Notes: a model not told the origin generated them from the sequence alone. A stretch of 64,000 nucleotides of DNA from Imbricaverruca yamaguchii (GCA_034440575.1 JAOTOL010001639.1:569001-633000), one strand, 5' to 3'; counted from the first letter of the stretch, positions 10,866 through 25,117 are shown. Made by a program: numbers and translations.

Positions 10866-13800
10866 CGAGTTACCGTTTCGTGTTGTGAATTCGTGCACAA
10901 CATCACGGTAACAGCTGCATACACTACATTACGAATATTTTGCCATGATCATCAGCATAGTAAGCATGGTTTTCGCAAGCAAGTTCCGCATTGCATTTGA
11001 GCACATGTCGGAGCGTACAAATTGCGCTTCACTTCGCCCACTGAGTCATCTTTCGCTAGACGATGTTCCGCTACGTGGCGCCGAAGCGATCAGCAGCGCA
11101 CGTGTCTCGGACGCCTTCACGCTCATAAGCGCTTCAAACCGACAATGGTAGACGCGGGGAGTACCCGCAATAACCCATACTTCCAAACGTGACGACCCAA
11201 CATCATTTGATTGCAGGGTCACACGCTACCATCTAATCGTATTTATTCTGAGTTGTTTATTATATGAACCCTCGCTGTGCGGAAGAGAAATTATAGCATC
11301 GCAGTGCGGAGTAATGAAGGGAGCCCTCCCCCACGAGTTCTTGTTCTTGTCAAGATAGATACGTGTGGCAACGAAATGATTTAGCTGCATCCTATAATTT
11401 CTCACGTTCCTTGTAGCATGTTTTATATCTCCTTTGGTTGACCTTTTAGGTCAGGCGAAATAGGTCAATGTCGGCGAGCAGCTACCCACCCGTGCTCGCC
11501 ATATAGTTGTCAGGCCATGCGGTCATAAAACGAATGAGATTTCATGCTTCAATATTGATGATATGCAACTAGAAAACTCAGTCTCAGACAGGTGACGCGC
11601 GCAAATGTCAAAATAACCGACCCCTGTCAATGGCAAATACCTGGAAATATGTCATGATTTTTTTAAGATCAGAATTTGTGTAACAGATGGCACTCGGGGA
11701 AAGGCAATGTCGTCCCAAATCCGTATGTTTTCTAGTTGTAAATGTTGAATAAAAATCGCAACACAAGTTACTTTTTTAATTCCTCCAAAAAAATAAAACA
11801 AATAATGTCCAGTCGATTTTCTAGACTTCAACCACATCAGAAATGAACTTAGCGTACAGCATTGTCATGGTTCGGCAATTTTTGCTCCACAACAATTAAT
11901 GCTTTTGAGAGCGCTTCGCATACATGGACTTTTAGGACGTTTTAGGTTATATATCAGTGATATATCAGTTATCTGACCTGATATTGATTTAAAACTAAGG
12001 ATGCTTTTAGAAGACTGAATTTGGCTCTCCATATATTCTACCAAAGTTATTAGTAGAGATACATTGCTCTGGTTCAGCCATCATTTACTTCGAGCACAGC
12101 TCATATGCTGCATTTCGCATTCTTTTTGGACAATTTGTGCATACACCATCATTCCATTTTAAACTGTGTCTTGCATGGTTTGTTTGTGACAAATATCCAA
12201 CGTAGGGGATATTCCGGCAATGACGGCATGTTTCTTAAAATTGACGCCAATATGCTAATCATTTTGAGAACAGCAAACATCATATGTTTGTCCGAGTGGA
12301 GATCCTGCAGTAACGCAAAACATTATCGTGTTGAAGCACGTTGCTATGAAATTTGCGGCTTCAGCGATTTTTTTCAAAAGTAAAAAGTGAATATCGGACA
12401 GGTGGTGATGATGCTGTACAGATGATGGAATGATAATGGTGCTGTCATGTCTTCCAGTCGGTGTCATGTAGGCGGCTTCCGACAGTCGTCATCAGTTCGA
12501 CTTTGCACATGACACCCACCAGGATCGTGGTTCAGACGGATGACATTTACTTATTTACATTTACTGACATTTGCTTATTGCCAACGCGCCACTATTTGGG
12601 ATCCGTGGAAATCGTAAGGTGTTGTCGAGCGACGTCCCAGCCGACTTTGGCCGGTGTGACTTATCGTCTGCTGACTGTTTACATAGTAAATATAATCGTA
12701 ACCTTTACGACAATGTCATTTCCACGTCGTGCCTTCTTCAAATATTCTAGCATTGTCTCATGTCTGCTGGTGTCAGTGCCCTTCGCCGGAACGGGGTCCT
12801 GAGATAGTCGCTAAAAGACGGGTTTGGCCTTTCGAGTTTGCTGACTGCCTGCGATTATCCCACTTCCTCGTGGCCATTTTGTGAAAACATTTTGGTATTT
12901 TCAGTGCCTTTGTAGTCGATGCGCTTGGCCGGAACGGGGTCCTGATAAACTCAGGACATTTTTGTTAAAGCAATTGCTCTTGTGGACTGCTCGAGAGCAA
13001 GAAATTTCCCGGAATCACATCTACATTACTGCATTCTGGCGTTAATTATTTTTTAAAGCCACAACCAAGCATTCATTCTATGTCGTTTCAGTCCTGCTTA
13101 GTAGAATCGGTAATACAGCCAACACCCGTCGTCAATGTTCCTTCTAGCAGCCAACTAGATTCAAGGTATTTTGGGAACGACAACGCACCAATGACTGGGG
13201 AAGCTGTGTCGCAGCTCTCAATCTTTGGTCTGTTGACAACCGTCAATGGTCAGGAAACCAGCCAGCTCTTTTTGTAGCAACAGCAATTCCTTGCATTTTC
13301 TTATATCCAGGACGATTCTTGAATTACCACAGGTTTTAGGTCATCTCTGGCTGCACCATGGCAAGATTGGAGATCTTTCATCAGGCCAGGGGATCAAAGT
13401 CCCTAGTTTTAAGACAGATTTTCCGATTCAATATGGACATTACAAATTAACATTACCAGGGTGTCAAACCCGGGATCTCCATTGATGTACCACGGTGACG
13501 CCACAATGACCGATGGACGTAATTACGCATTATTGACGTGCTATGCCAGTGCACGCGGTGTAGGCACATATCATGTCGCCCGTCTACGGGCTATCGCGCA
13601 CCAGCTACTACATCGCCGGATAAATATGGCCTACTTATGAAACGTGCAATGCGACACGAAATAAATAGGTGGTGGTGCATACGCAAAAAAAAACGTTTCG
13701 ATATTGGTTGCTATCCTGAAACCCGGGTTTAAGTTAGGGAACAGATCCAATAAAAGTGGACCGCTAGGGGGGGGGGGGATATATGAGAAATAAAATAGCA

Positions 13801-16800
13801 CTCTTAATATTATAAATCACCTCACTCCCTAGATCTGTCACTGGAGGTCGGCGTCAGCGGAGGGTGCAGAAACTCAACGTTTTGTAGCAACACTCTTGCA
13901 CAGAAATGCTCCTTGCATCGAAAAACATCAGTAAGGCTATCCTTACTGTAATTTTTGGCAAACAATCCTAGTATGCAAATAATGCAAAACGCAAATATGC
14001 GGGTATGCAAATAATCCCGGCATTTTGAAAATGTTCGAGACGTTCAATTCGAAAGAATACGCCGTGCTTATGTCAACAGATCCGGCTATCCTGGATGGTC
14101 CAGATAGCCCACTTGATTTCGGTTCGGATCCACAACGCGGAGTTGTCTTGAGCAATGCATCAAATCGCCATCACTGCATCTGATGGTGCACCCGTATGGT
14201 GACGTGTGCCATTGGCTTAACACAGTCGACTAGCGATGTTGGTGAAGCCCCACCTAAAAAGGACGCATCGTTTATTCAGCCCAGGTGCATCGAAGCTCCA
14301 TTAGAAGATACAGTTCAAGTTTTTAAAATAAGTCGACAAGGAGCCTGCTAATTCGGTATGTGCGGCGCCTAATTGCTCATGTCCACGCACTTCAACACCC
14401 TAGTTGCAGACGTCTCCGTCAGAGACTTGTCAGCCGGAATGTCTGCCTCTGTTCCCTATCTGTGATTTCCTGGACTCATTATGCGACCCTGGTATAGAGT
14501 ATTGCAAGGTATTCATGCCAGTGGTACAACAAGGGTTTTCTTAAAGGTGGGTTCCAAGCCCCTCCCCCATAAAAAAATCAAATCTGATTGGTTGTTGGAT
14601 GGCGAAAGTCGCCAAACTACCTGTCAATATAGTGGTTTGTATTTGTTAAGAGGGAGCCACTTAACTGCACCAGTGATTTAGGGCATCCGTTGCAATTTGC
14701 CTTGTGAAAATTGATCACTTAGTTTGATCAGCAAATGAATCCGAAGGCTGAAGTAAGCCGCCTGCGGGCTTGATATGTACTGAAAAATTGAAGTATATTT
14801 ATTTCCGCTGTTCTTTCACAGTTTCTTTGATACTGGTGGTTTGGAAACGGACAGTCTAGATATTTTCAAATCGATCAGCCATATTATCTGTAACACAAAC
14901 TCCATGCTCACATTCAAGACACATAAAGAGGCACATTAGTACGCATACAATGCACATTAAGCTTGTATGAACAAGCTAGGTTGCAATGCGATGGTGTCTA
15001 AGAATATCTCCCGGTTATAATCAGGCTGATTTTGCATTGTGTGGTCATATACCTCTTCAATGACCATGGACATACCAATAAACCTCAGCTTGCGATGGGT
15101 CGCTGAATATTACAGATAATATCAGGTTAGTAATCTGGTAAATATTTCACGTAGGCTCCTATCAATCTGAATCTCTTCAGAACTGTTCCAGCTATGCACT
15201 TTGCCAAGACTAGCGGTATCAATGGCTCAGTTTGTACACAGCTGACCTGCATTGGTTTGGCGGTTGTCACTATATAGATTCGAGTTTCTACACCCACTGG
15301 GATTCATATCCAAGCCGGGACGCTCAGCTGAGAGTCAGTCCAGTGACGTCGCAGACGTGCAAGTACGGCGAGGCCTCTTTAGCTCGGCACCATGCTCTGC
15401 CAGGCCGTCTCAGGAAGCATTTTGATCCAGTTCATATACAGGTATTTCCTATCGGGATGCTTTAACCTCAAGAAATAAGTGAAGGTCAGATTGTGTGACA
15501 TTGATCCGGCTGTTTGTGCACAGAGCCATGTTGTTCTCTTATTCACGTTGGTGCGGAGGGAAGTCACCCTGTGTGAGTCAAACAAGGCACGGTCTTCCTG
15601 TTTGCACAGGCCGGCCATGTTTATTGTTATCAGCAGCTTCGTCATCCCGGGGAACACTCAACGATACGTGGTGATGCGAACCATGCCGGCTGCTCGCCCA
15701 GCACAGGAGTAAATTTAAGACTTCCCATGAAGGTGACTCATTATGTATACTGGGAATCCACTGCGATTGAAAACCCATATTAGGCAAGTCTATCTTCATG
15801 ACTGTATTTAGTAGCATTGCTACACGGTGAACAAACGTGAACTGTGCCATTTTGCGTTATATTATTTGTCTCAAAGGGTATTTAGCGTTCTCTGGAATCT
15901 AGGCTGTGGATTTCTTACACAATGGGTAGCGTACTCCGCAAAATTGTGGTAGACATTTCACAGAGAGTGATAAGGTTCCTTAAAGCCTATATTTCGTTAA
16001 GTAGCATGATGCATTGCGAGTATGTTCCTCCACAAACTTGTTCAAAACGGCACCGAGCCTATTCTTCGATACCCATCAGACATTGGACCGTCACTTGCAA
16101 TGTTCACTTGTTTTCATCTCAGACGTCTGGCATGCTGTAGAACTGCAATACGGATTTAGTGCGCGCAGACAAGGGAGCTCGTTTACAGCTCGTAGTATGG
16201 ACGGCGGAACACTTCGCCCCTTCCCCTCCCCTAGTGCAGATATCGACAACTAAAGGGACTCGTCCTATGAACCTTTCAAGCTTAGTGCGGTCAGGTATAT
16301 CTGAGAGATGAGGATTGGGAGGTAATATTCCTGGCTCATTCCAGGTCATTCCGGATGAATGTGCCAAAGGTGAGGCTAGGAAGGTATTATTGCCGGCTCA
16401 TTCCAGGTCATTTCGGGTGAATATGAAATGTGTAAGGCTGCGAAGGTAATATTCCAGGTCATTCAAGGTGAATATGTCAAATATGAGGGTGAAAAGACTT
16501 TATGTCTGGCTCATACAAGGTCACTCAAGTGAATATGCTAAAGCTGGTGAAATGGAAGACCTACTTGATATAGTCTAATCGGAATTCTTTTCAATTGTCA
16601 TGTTGTATTCTTGACATGCAAAAGATGATTCGCGGTTGGCTGTACCTGTACAGGTACAGATACAGATACAGGTTGACTGTACCTGTACAGATACAGATTA
16701 CTTATTTCGTCTCTAGTCGACATAACTTTGTTGAATTGAAATGCTTGTCCCTCCACTGCGTACGCTGGGCTCACCTCGCATGCGATTATTTACTACCTTC

Positions 16801-17633
16801 ACTTACTTATCGTATATTCCAAACACATAAGTATTAAGCGATATTTTACCTGCAGTGAGAACCATCATAGGCAGCTGCCATGGCTTCTCTGAAAGATTCC
16901 CGTAGAGAAGATGAAGACGACCCTGTGGAGTTTCCTTCGAAGCAGCCCCCGTGGAACTTTCGTGCCTTCGTGGGCCACCGAGGGAACCTATGTGGTGCAG
17001 CCTCTGAAGCAATCTCCGTGAAGCCTCCGTGGGACCCTGAAGCGTTAGTATGAGGAAGGTCTCTATGTAACCTATGAAGGAGCTTCCATGAAACCTCTGT
17101 ATGGTTCCCCAGATATTCTTTAGCCTCGAAGAAAACCTCCACAGATCTCGGTGTGGTCTTCCAGACCATCTTTGCGGGAATTCTGAAGACTATTTCGAAG
17201 GTCTACTATGGAGCATCAGACATTGATTTTCAAATTGGTGCCTGCAATGGCCACTGAAGTGAACTCATTGGCCTCAATGTTTTCGCCGACAAAGTCCGCC
17301 TTAAATGACAACAATACCAAATAAACCCACCCAAACTAACCCAGACAATTTCTTTCATTTGCTATGCAAGCTCTACATTTACCCCAGTTCAGTCTTTCAT
17401 GGCACAATGGCAGTAATGACCAAATTGTGATCTAAAGAGCTGATCCAATGGCTACATAATTGTCAATAAACCAATTAAATCCTCCACAATAATACCATAA
17501 AGCCATAACGTGTCAACATTTATAAAGAGCTATGGTGGCCCATCCAGGGTAGGCCTGTACAACTATCTGGTACCAACAATAGGTGGTGATAATATAAGTT
17601 CTGGAGCTTTTTTTAGCCAATAAATTTCGGTAT
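10866..17633. other. Gene-poor stretch
   Basis: No exon with family support. Three local features are visible. Imperfect tandem units around the words 'ggctcattccaggtcatt' occur at 16310-16530. A cluster of tacctgtacaggtacagatacag palindromes is at 16642-16700. Degenerate repeats of 'tccgtg..ccttcgaag' type occur at 16900-17160. A block at 15230-15850 has open frames in two registers of the minus strand but no recognisable domain. Confidence 0.4.
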
Positions 17634-18304
17634 TCTTGTCTTAAAAGGTGTTTTTTTATTCTTTGGAGTATTTCTTCAGAATACCATGGTTATGAAGGTG
17701 ACTAAGATGATGGGACCACTTATTTACGGTACAAATGAGAACAGCTGTGAATTTGTTTTGAAATCTTTCTTTAAAAAAATCAAACTAAAAAATTTAAACT
17801 AACTTGACCTAACCAAACCAATTCCATTTGTTTCCTTGATGGAAGCAAATGAGTGTAATTTCTTCTTCTTTTTACTACCAATACAATAATAACAATAATA
17901 CCGAAGTTTCCGAGGAAAAAAAAATCACAATACTTTCATTAGATTTCGTTTCTTCAAAAATATTTTAGGTTAGGTCAGGTTAGGTTAGGCTAGATTAGGG
18001 TACTTTTTAATTTTGAGAATTACAAAACAATAAATTGCTCCACATTTTTCAAATTTTATTTTTGTGATTATTTCCTTCCAAATGCAGGTGGTGCTAGGTT
18101 AGGTTAGGTTATGTTGCATTTTTTTAAAACATTTCTTGTCATGCTATGTTACATAACTCAAAGCTCCTTTCTGACATTATTTTGTTCACAACCTGAAACG
18201 TAAGCATTTGCACAGAAAATAAGTTATTCTATCATTTTAAGTCACGTTCATAAACATCTTATTCCAAAAAAGATCCCCAAAAAGCGAAAACACCTTTTAA
18301 GACA
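17634..18304. mobile_element. Palindromic (foldback) AT-rich element
   Basis: The ends are inverted copies of TTGTCTTAAAAGGTGTTTT (17634-17652 and 18285-18304). The similarity continues inward at lower identity for most of both arms, for example 'ttatgaaggtgact.a.atgat' on the left against 'ttatgaacgtgacttaaaatgat' read backwards on the right. The whole ~670 bp is thus close to one imperfect palindrome. No frame is present. It fits a non-autonomous MITE-like element. Confidence 0.75.
17966..18000 (+). repeat. Degenerate TTAGG telomere-like array
   Basis: Runs of TTAGG with TCAGG and CTAGA variants, near the centre of the palindromic element. A second run is at 18094-18110. TTAGG is the ancestral arthropod telomere unit (established knowledge). 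Interstitial copies this short may have other origins. Confidence 0.7.
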
Positions 18305-20029
18305 AATTTACCATACATTGATGAGCAGCACAATACACCGCCCAAAACCATTTTCAGAAATGAATTTTTTAGCACCACAAAATACGCTGCAACTGGCATA
18401 AGCCACCAAGCTCTTCAGTGTCCACAGCTGAATAAAGATGCCATAAAATATCGATTAAGTATGTTTGCCCGAGAGCAATACCACATATGATTTACTAAGC
18501 CTTCCAGGTATTATATTATATCTTGTCAAGCTCAGGTATGTTGGTTATTGTAGCTTGAGTGTGCATCACTCTGCGTAAGTCATAGAGTGCCCGTAATTTC
18601 AGGGGTGTATGCAGCGAGGTTAGCAAGATGCTGACATAAGCCGATTTATACCATGTGGAAATACATTTCTCATGAAGACACACCCACCTTGTACAGACTG
18701 ATCGGCTTGTGATTGGATTCAGAGGTCCTCTTGATCCCAGAGAGGCTTCTCTTTTTCACTGAAATTTTGCCGCACAACTGCACCGATCCGCACGCCATCG
18801 TATCCCAAACCAAAATGGCCGAAAGTTCGCAGTTGTTTCGTTAAGCAGCGTTATGGTGCTAATGTTCCCGTCATTTTTCCTCGCTGCTCATTTTAACTAC
18901 CCAGGTGCTAACTGTGAGCAGCCATGGAGCGTTCAAACTCCCGCCCAAAAAAATTAACTGTAATAGTACTAGATATAAGCAGTTTAATTATTCTGGGCTG
19001 CTTGACATAACACCCATGGCTGCTAGTATCAAGCATCCTCATTCTTGCAGTCTAGCACCTGCAGGCTAGAATTAGCCCCTTCCAACCGAATAGTACATAA
19101 GGTGATTGTTATTGCTTGAATGGTGCTTGCTACTAGCATCCTTAGCGAACATCGTTGTTGGAATAGCCATTTAGCATGCAATTAGCAGCAAAAGTGCTAA
19201 TCATTTTTTACAGTGCAAAGCCTTCTTCTATGACACAGCGTTGTGCACACCGGGATGTATTTAACAGTGCATATGCATCTTCATTTGCAGCTTCACGGGG
19301 GTGGCAGCACAGACGAGAGAATGAGCTGTGTGTAAGACACACCAGCAGACAGCTGTTGGTAAGACGTGGAACAACAGAGCAGTCGGCGTTGCAAGACATC
19401 ACGATGTCCGGACCGGGCGGACCGGACCGGACATCTGCTTCGAGGTGGCCATCGCGATGAACTTGGGTGTTAGCGTTCAACCTGACTCCCTACTCAGATC
19501 TCACAAGCTAACGGAGCTTGTGCAATTAATAGGATAGGTGGTGGGATGTTACACCTTCACCTATGCAGGTTTGAAGCACTTTGGTACAGTATTGATTTTA
19601 TGGGGCGAGATAAGTCTGCTTCCTACGCGAAATATATTGGACAAATGTTTGTAGATATAATTGTGGTATAGAATGCAACCTTGCGCAGCCAGCAGATCTA
19701 TATACACATTCGGGAAATAACGTACGCTTATTCATAGAGCTTATTCATGTGGTTCAAAAGTGTTGTAACATGCAGCCGAGCATTTAAAAACAGTATTTTG
19801 CGCCATTTTGGTCCGAAGAACTGCACCCAATAATACAAACTTCATTCTTTTCCACTTTGATTCGTAAGAAGCGGGTACTCCAGCACATCATTTAGACTAT
19901 TGGGGTTATTGGCACATTTTGGGGATAGATAAAGACATAACATACCTTTGGAAAGCTCTCAATATGCGCAACAAGCAAAGTTCGAGGTATGCTCTTAAAA
20001 TATCCCCATCATAGACCCAAGATCAGATG
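18305..20029. other. No gene seen
   Basis: Mixed-composition DNA with short frames only. No exon with domain support. Confidence 0.4.
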
Positions 20030-21175
20030 CGAGCACCACCGACAGATCAGGAGGTTACCGGAGCAGCCGTGGGGCAGCCATTGTCGGATCAGCCGGCACT
20101 CAATGCCCGGGGCAGCATCAGGAGGTTACCGGAGCAGCCGTGGGGCAGTCACTGTCACGCCAGCCGGCACTCCGTTCCCGGGGCAACATCAGGAGGTTAC
20201 CGGAGCAGCCGTGGGGCAGCCATTGTCAGGCCAGCCGGCACTCCGTTCCCGGGGCAACATCAGGAGGTTACCGGAGCAGCCGTGGGGCAGCCATTGTCAG
20301 GCCAGCCGGCACTCCGTTCCCGGGGCAACATCAGGAGGTTACCGGAGCAGCCGTGGGGCAGCCATTGTCAGGCCAGCCGGCACTCCGTTCGCCGGGGCAA
20401 CATCAGGAGGTTACCGGAGCAGCCGTGGGGCAGCCATTGTCAGGCCAGCCGGCACTCCGTACCCGGGGCAACATCAGGAGGTTACCGGAGCAGCCGTGGG
20501 GCAGCCATTGTCAGGCCAGCCGGCACTCCGTACCCGGGGCAACATCAGGAGGTTACCGGAGCAGCCGTGGGGCAGCCATTGTCAGGCCAGCCGGCACTCC
20601 ATGCCGGGGCAACATCAGGAGGTTACCGGAGCAGCCGTGGGGCAGCCATTGTCAGGCCAGCCGGCACTCCGTTCCCGGGGCAACATCAGGAGGTTACCGG
20701 AGCAGCCGTGGGGCAGCCATTGTCAGGCCAGCCGGCACTCCGTACCCGGGGCAACATCAGGAGGTTACCGGAGCAGCCGTGGGGCAGCCACTGTCAGGCC
20801 AGCCTACTCTCCGTACCCGGGGCAACATCAGGAGGTTACCGGAGCAGCCGTGGGACAGCCAATGTCAGGCCAGCCGGCACTCCATGCCGGGGCAACATCA
20901 GGAGGTTACCGGAGCAGCCGTGTGGCAGCCATTGTCAGGCCAGCCTGCTCTCCGTACCCGGGGCAACATCAGGAGGTTACCGGAGCAGCCGTGGGACAGC
21001 CACTGTCAGGCCAGCCGGCACTCCGTACCCGGGGCAGCACCAGGTGGTTACCGGAGCAGCCGTGGGGCAGCCATTGTCAGGCCAGCCGGCACTCCGTACC
21101 CGGGGCAGCACCAGGTGGTTACCGGAGTAGCCGTGGGGCAGCCATTGTCGGATCAGCCGGCGCCAAGATGTCAGT
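20030..21175 (+). repeat. 71-bp minisatellite, about 16 units
   Basis: A 71-bp unit beginning GAGGTTACCGGAGCAGCCGT is repeated with very high identity (starts at 20051, 20122, 20193, 20264 and so on). Unit variants differ at a TTCCC/TACCC/TGCC site and at AACATC/AGCACC. Because 71 is not a multiple of 3 and the unit has no stop in any plus frame, all three plus frames stay open for over 1 kb. The resulting Gly/Gln/Pro/Arg-rich products are the same three peptides in rotation and are not evidence of a gene. Confidence 0.97.
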
Positions 21176-22681
21176 CAGTGTGATGGCCAGTGGCACGCGA
21201 TGATGACACGGTAGGTGACACGAATCGCTTGTATACAGCACCCAGGTGCAACACAATGTACCCTCGTGTGTGATGAGACACACAAAAGCCGGCCGCTGGG
21301 TATGCTTTCATTGCCTAGGTTGGAATCTGAGCAAAGATAACTGATGATGCATGAAGCATAGTTTGCATCGCCTGGCTCGTGCATTGACTACGCTTCGAAC
21401 CCTGCAGATCGATGGCTTTTCCAAAGCCGATTACTCAGACACGAATCACTGCGCTGCAATGCGTGCAGCGGTGTGGTGTGCCGTGCTCAGCGTCACGTGA
21501 TTGTCGGCGAGCCTGGCGGTGTGCGGTGCACGTGGCAGGTTTTCCTCGTGGCCACGTGCGTTCGGTGCGTGACTGAGACCGACGCGCGTAACCGCTGGGA
21601 TTTCAACGGAACCCCCGCCACCACCAACCACCACTCGGTCACGCGAGATGTCGGCACGGACGCGGAAGGACGGCCGAACCATCGGATGACCCTGGAAATC
21701 TTCGTAGCAGCAGCTTGGGCAATGAACGAATTACCAACGTGAACCAGACCAAGGTCAGGCGCTGACAATGAAATACGGGAAAAAAGCTGCGCACGTTGGC
21801 AGCCAATTGTGAGACCGCAAGCACCACCGACTGACCAGTTCACGTGTCTGGCTCTCATCAGCATGGGGCAGGCTCCAAACCCATCTCTGCAGTGCAATGC
21901 GCCCTTCCAGCATGCAGTGTGTCGCATGCATCCATGTTGTCCATGCTTACTGAAAAATATCTTTCAATCTGTAGTGGTTTCAGGTCCAATACGGAGCTTT
22001 AACTGAGCGAATGAGTTTTGAACCCCTAACCCGCACATACACTGGTGTAGACCAAGGTCATCAGCCGGGGTAAAGCTAGTCTATGAGCAGGTACAATATC
22101 ATACTACGGCATAGGTCATCGGCCTTTTATATACAGGACCAGGCCGGATAATCGACCCCACAACACCATCTGAGTTAACGTAAGTGATAGTTGGGAATGG
22201 TGTACCCCATTCAACCTTAGCTTTGTCCTCACACAACTCACTTACAAAAAGTCACGTGATATGATGTTTAATCTGCAGTGAAGCTTCGAACAACTGATTT
22301 TTGAATGCATCGGAATCTATTTTCCTTTTGCACATGCATACTTATATATGTTCGGCCGGCCTTTTTACAAAGCCTTAGCAAAGACGTCGGAATCCGACGG
22401 CGAATTTATGGTCCCGGGGTAAAACGCCACATGCGGTAGGGTGTAGAGCCACATGCGGCAGGGCAGCCACCAGTGGCGAGCCGCCAGGAGGCGCGACTCG
22501 CACGGTCGAGGCGACCCGCTGCATTGGCATAGTCGGGGGCAGCCTGGTCAGTGACACGAGTCCATTCTGCTTCCGTGGGGCAGCTAGGGATGGGTGACTC
22601 CGGGGGTGAGCTGGGCTTGGAAAGCCATGTTTCGTCAGGAGAAACCAAAAAGTGTGAAAACAGAAAGGAAAGCTTGTGTTT

Positions 22682-22684
<3 letters not shown>

Positions 22685-22760
<76 letters not shown>
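22685..22760. repeat. (AT)n microsatellite
   Basis: About 74 bp of alternating AT followed by a looser tatata/catata tail to about 22795. Confidence 0.97.
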
Positions 22761-22767
<7 letters not shown>

Positions 22768-24328
22768 TTTATATACATATTTATATTTATATATGTTGAG
22801 ATACGCAGAAGTACAATACGTTGTGTGATTTGTAGCAATTTGACCCCACAAAGTTTGACTTAAAACACGAGTGAACATGAAGAAAATCTGATATTTTTCA
22901 AAGCTGAGGATCACTTGTTTGTCTTCCCATCATCCTGAAACAGCTTATCTGGATCCGCCAGTGGCGAAAAGCTTCATAAGCCTGCTTGTAAATAGGTGAT
23001 AATAATGGACCAATTGATGGATGTGTTCAAGTAGGTTAGTTCAGGTCATATAATCTGACTAGGTTTACAATGTTCCAAGGTGAGGCCTTCAGTAGGTACA
23101 GGTAGCGTTGCTACATAACTGCACCCAACACTCAAGTTGCTCCTAGGTCGAAATTACAACACCCTAAGAATATTATACTTAATGTCTACCAGAGACAATA
23201 TCACTATACATACGAGAAAGGATGCAATACATTTTGTGTAATATGAATTGCAATATGATCTTGCAAATTCATGAATGTCAAATTACACCAAGGTATCAGA
23301 TTAGAAAATGTACTGGAAAACGTAGCAAGATCTAACAATTAAGCAGGTAGTAAAACACAATCATGAAAAGTTGAAACACCAATGTAATATTATAGGAGAC
23401 ATCAAACACTGGGCACGCTACATGGTAAATAGAAGGGTGAAAGTCGTACATCATTACCATATGACTGCCCTAAATGCTGGGTCGTGCCGTATGACTGTCA
23501 AGTCTCACTGTCTAATGTGAATATTATGGAAAAACATTGGTATCAAATGCATTCATGCAATGATGCTGATTCATGTGATGGTGATGTCATGCCCAGTAGG
23601 AACGGCCATGTACAGAAGAAAGCACGGGGAAGATATTGGCGAAGGAAGATGATTTGTTCGTTTTTGTGTTATCTGCCACCAAGTCATTTGCATTTGCTAC
23701 ATTGCTACATTTGCTACATTGCTATTACCAAATCCACAGTCCTGGACCTCTTCGTAGGCAATCATAGATATAGATTCACCCGATAACTGTAGGGGGAGGA
23801 TGGAAATATACCCTTTCCTGATATGCTTTTTCCATAATAAATATCGAAGAACTGGGATGCCGCATGAGATGTATACAGTTGTTCTCTTCGAAGGTATGTC
23901 AATGTTTCCATTTCGTGAACAGAAATTCACAAATCAAAGCTGTTCAAGCTATTCGGGCGCCCAGAAGCATAAACAACGCAAAATTTAATAATTTCGTTTC
24001 ACAGTGATCAGTTGTGACACAGAATGAATGTTGCATTGACATGTCCATAGGCTTGGAATTTATCTTACAGAGGACGTAGTGGAGCACCTGCTCTACTTAT
24101 TTCATGAATGCGAGAAAGCAATCCGGGCGCCGGGCCATGTCAAGTCTGCTCCCTGTATCAAAGACAACGCAGCGGTGGTGAAGGGCGAACAGGTGCCAAC
24201 TTTCAGCACAGCGACCGATGAAGTAGAAGGCTGCTTCCATGGGGCACCACGTTTCTGTCGTCGCTCAGTCAGTCCCCACGTGCTGTCCTAGTGCCGCCTT
24301 CGCCATCATGTAGGCTGTGTGCTAGGAA

Positions 24329-24420
24329 CGAACTTCTCAAGTTCTTCCCTTGAACTTGAACTCAAGTTCAAGTTCTTCGTGAAGTTTCTCAAGAAATTCA
24401 CGAAGTTCTTGAGAAAGTCG
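24329..24420. repeat. Nested short hairpins
   Basis: Three inverted repeats overlap: CTTGAAC/GTTCAAG with a 4-base loop, CTTCGTGAA/TTCACGAAG with a 12-base loop, and an outer ACTTCTCAAG against CTTGAGAAAGT. Function unknown. Confidence 0.7.
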
Positions 24421-25117
24421 CATTGCTGATGTAAGAATGTGTGACCGGGGTGGTGTCACGGACCCCCCAGGGTGTAGGCTTCATTCGTAAAGGTTTCTTT
24501 GCTGCCGTGTTATGCTTAGCCTGGATATTTATTTACTGTAGCAATATGTATGTCTGCTCTGGGTCCCACATGTTTGTAAGTGGATAGAGGAGTGAATGTG
24601 ATCAGCTATTGTTGGATAGCGACCGTATGCTAGCGGGCCTGAATGATTTTAGTCTGATTTCTGTTCGAAGGAAATCTTACGAACGGATCAAGTTAAATGC
24701 CATAAATGGCATCAAACTTGCACCCATCAATGTTGATGTAAACCCCATCAGTGATTATGAACTTCATAATCATTGATTCTCTATCAGCAACAAAACAAAG
24801 GTTACGCCAAAGCACAGCCATTGTACGGAACAAAGGTAGGAGAGTCATCACGCAAACAATAGGAGTGAGACTAGGAGTCATACTGAGTAGTATCAATCCT
24901 AGTACTAGGAGTAGCCGCAACATATTGTATCATTCAGCTTTTCACAGCGGACAATCGTACAAAACATATTGCACCCATCTCGCCTTTGAAAGGAGAACAG
25001 CGACGCGATATCCTTCGTAAGTCCTCCGATGAGGGATGAGGGTACGAAACTTGTTCCAAATATTGTTTCAGCTACCCTCCGGGTTAGGCATGCTTCCACC
25101 CGCGGCGGGTGGAGGAT

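Larger units (their letters stand above)
21176..25117. other. Gene-poor stretch
   Basis: A GC-richer block at 21440-21930 has overlapping frames on both strands but no domain I recognise. The rest is AT-rich. An (AT)n tract and nested hairpins in this stretch are listed separately. Confidence 0.4.

Noticed and set aside
15230..15850. Possible exon block on the minus strand
   Set aside because: Two registers are open over different parts and neither shows a family signature or consistent splice sites.
19989..21203. Three overlapping frames of about 350-400 codons
   Set aside because: All are rotations of the same stop-free 71-bp minisatellite, with no conserved domain, no splice context and no preferred frame.
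23460..23560. Cys/His pattern resembling a C2H2 zinc finger (CPKCW...YDCQVSLSN...HWYQMH)
   Set aside because: Spacing does not fit a C2H2 finger, there is no second finger and the frame is short.
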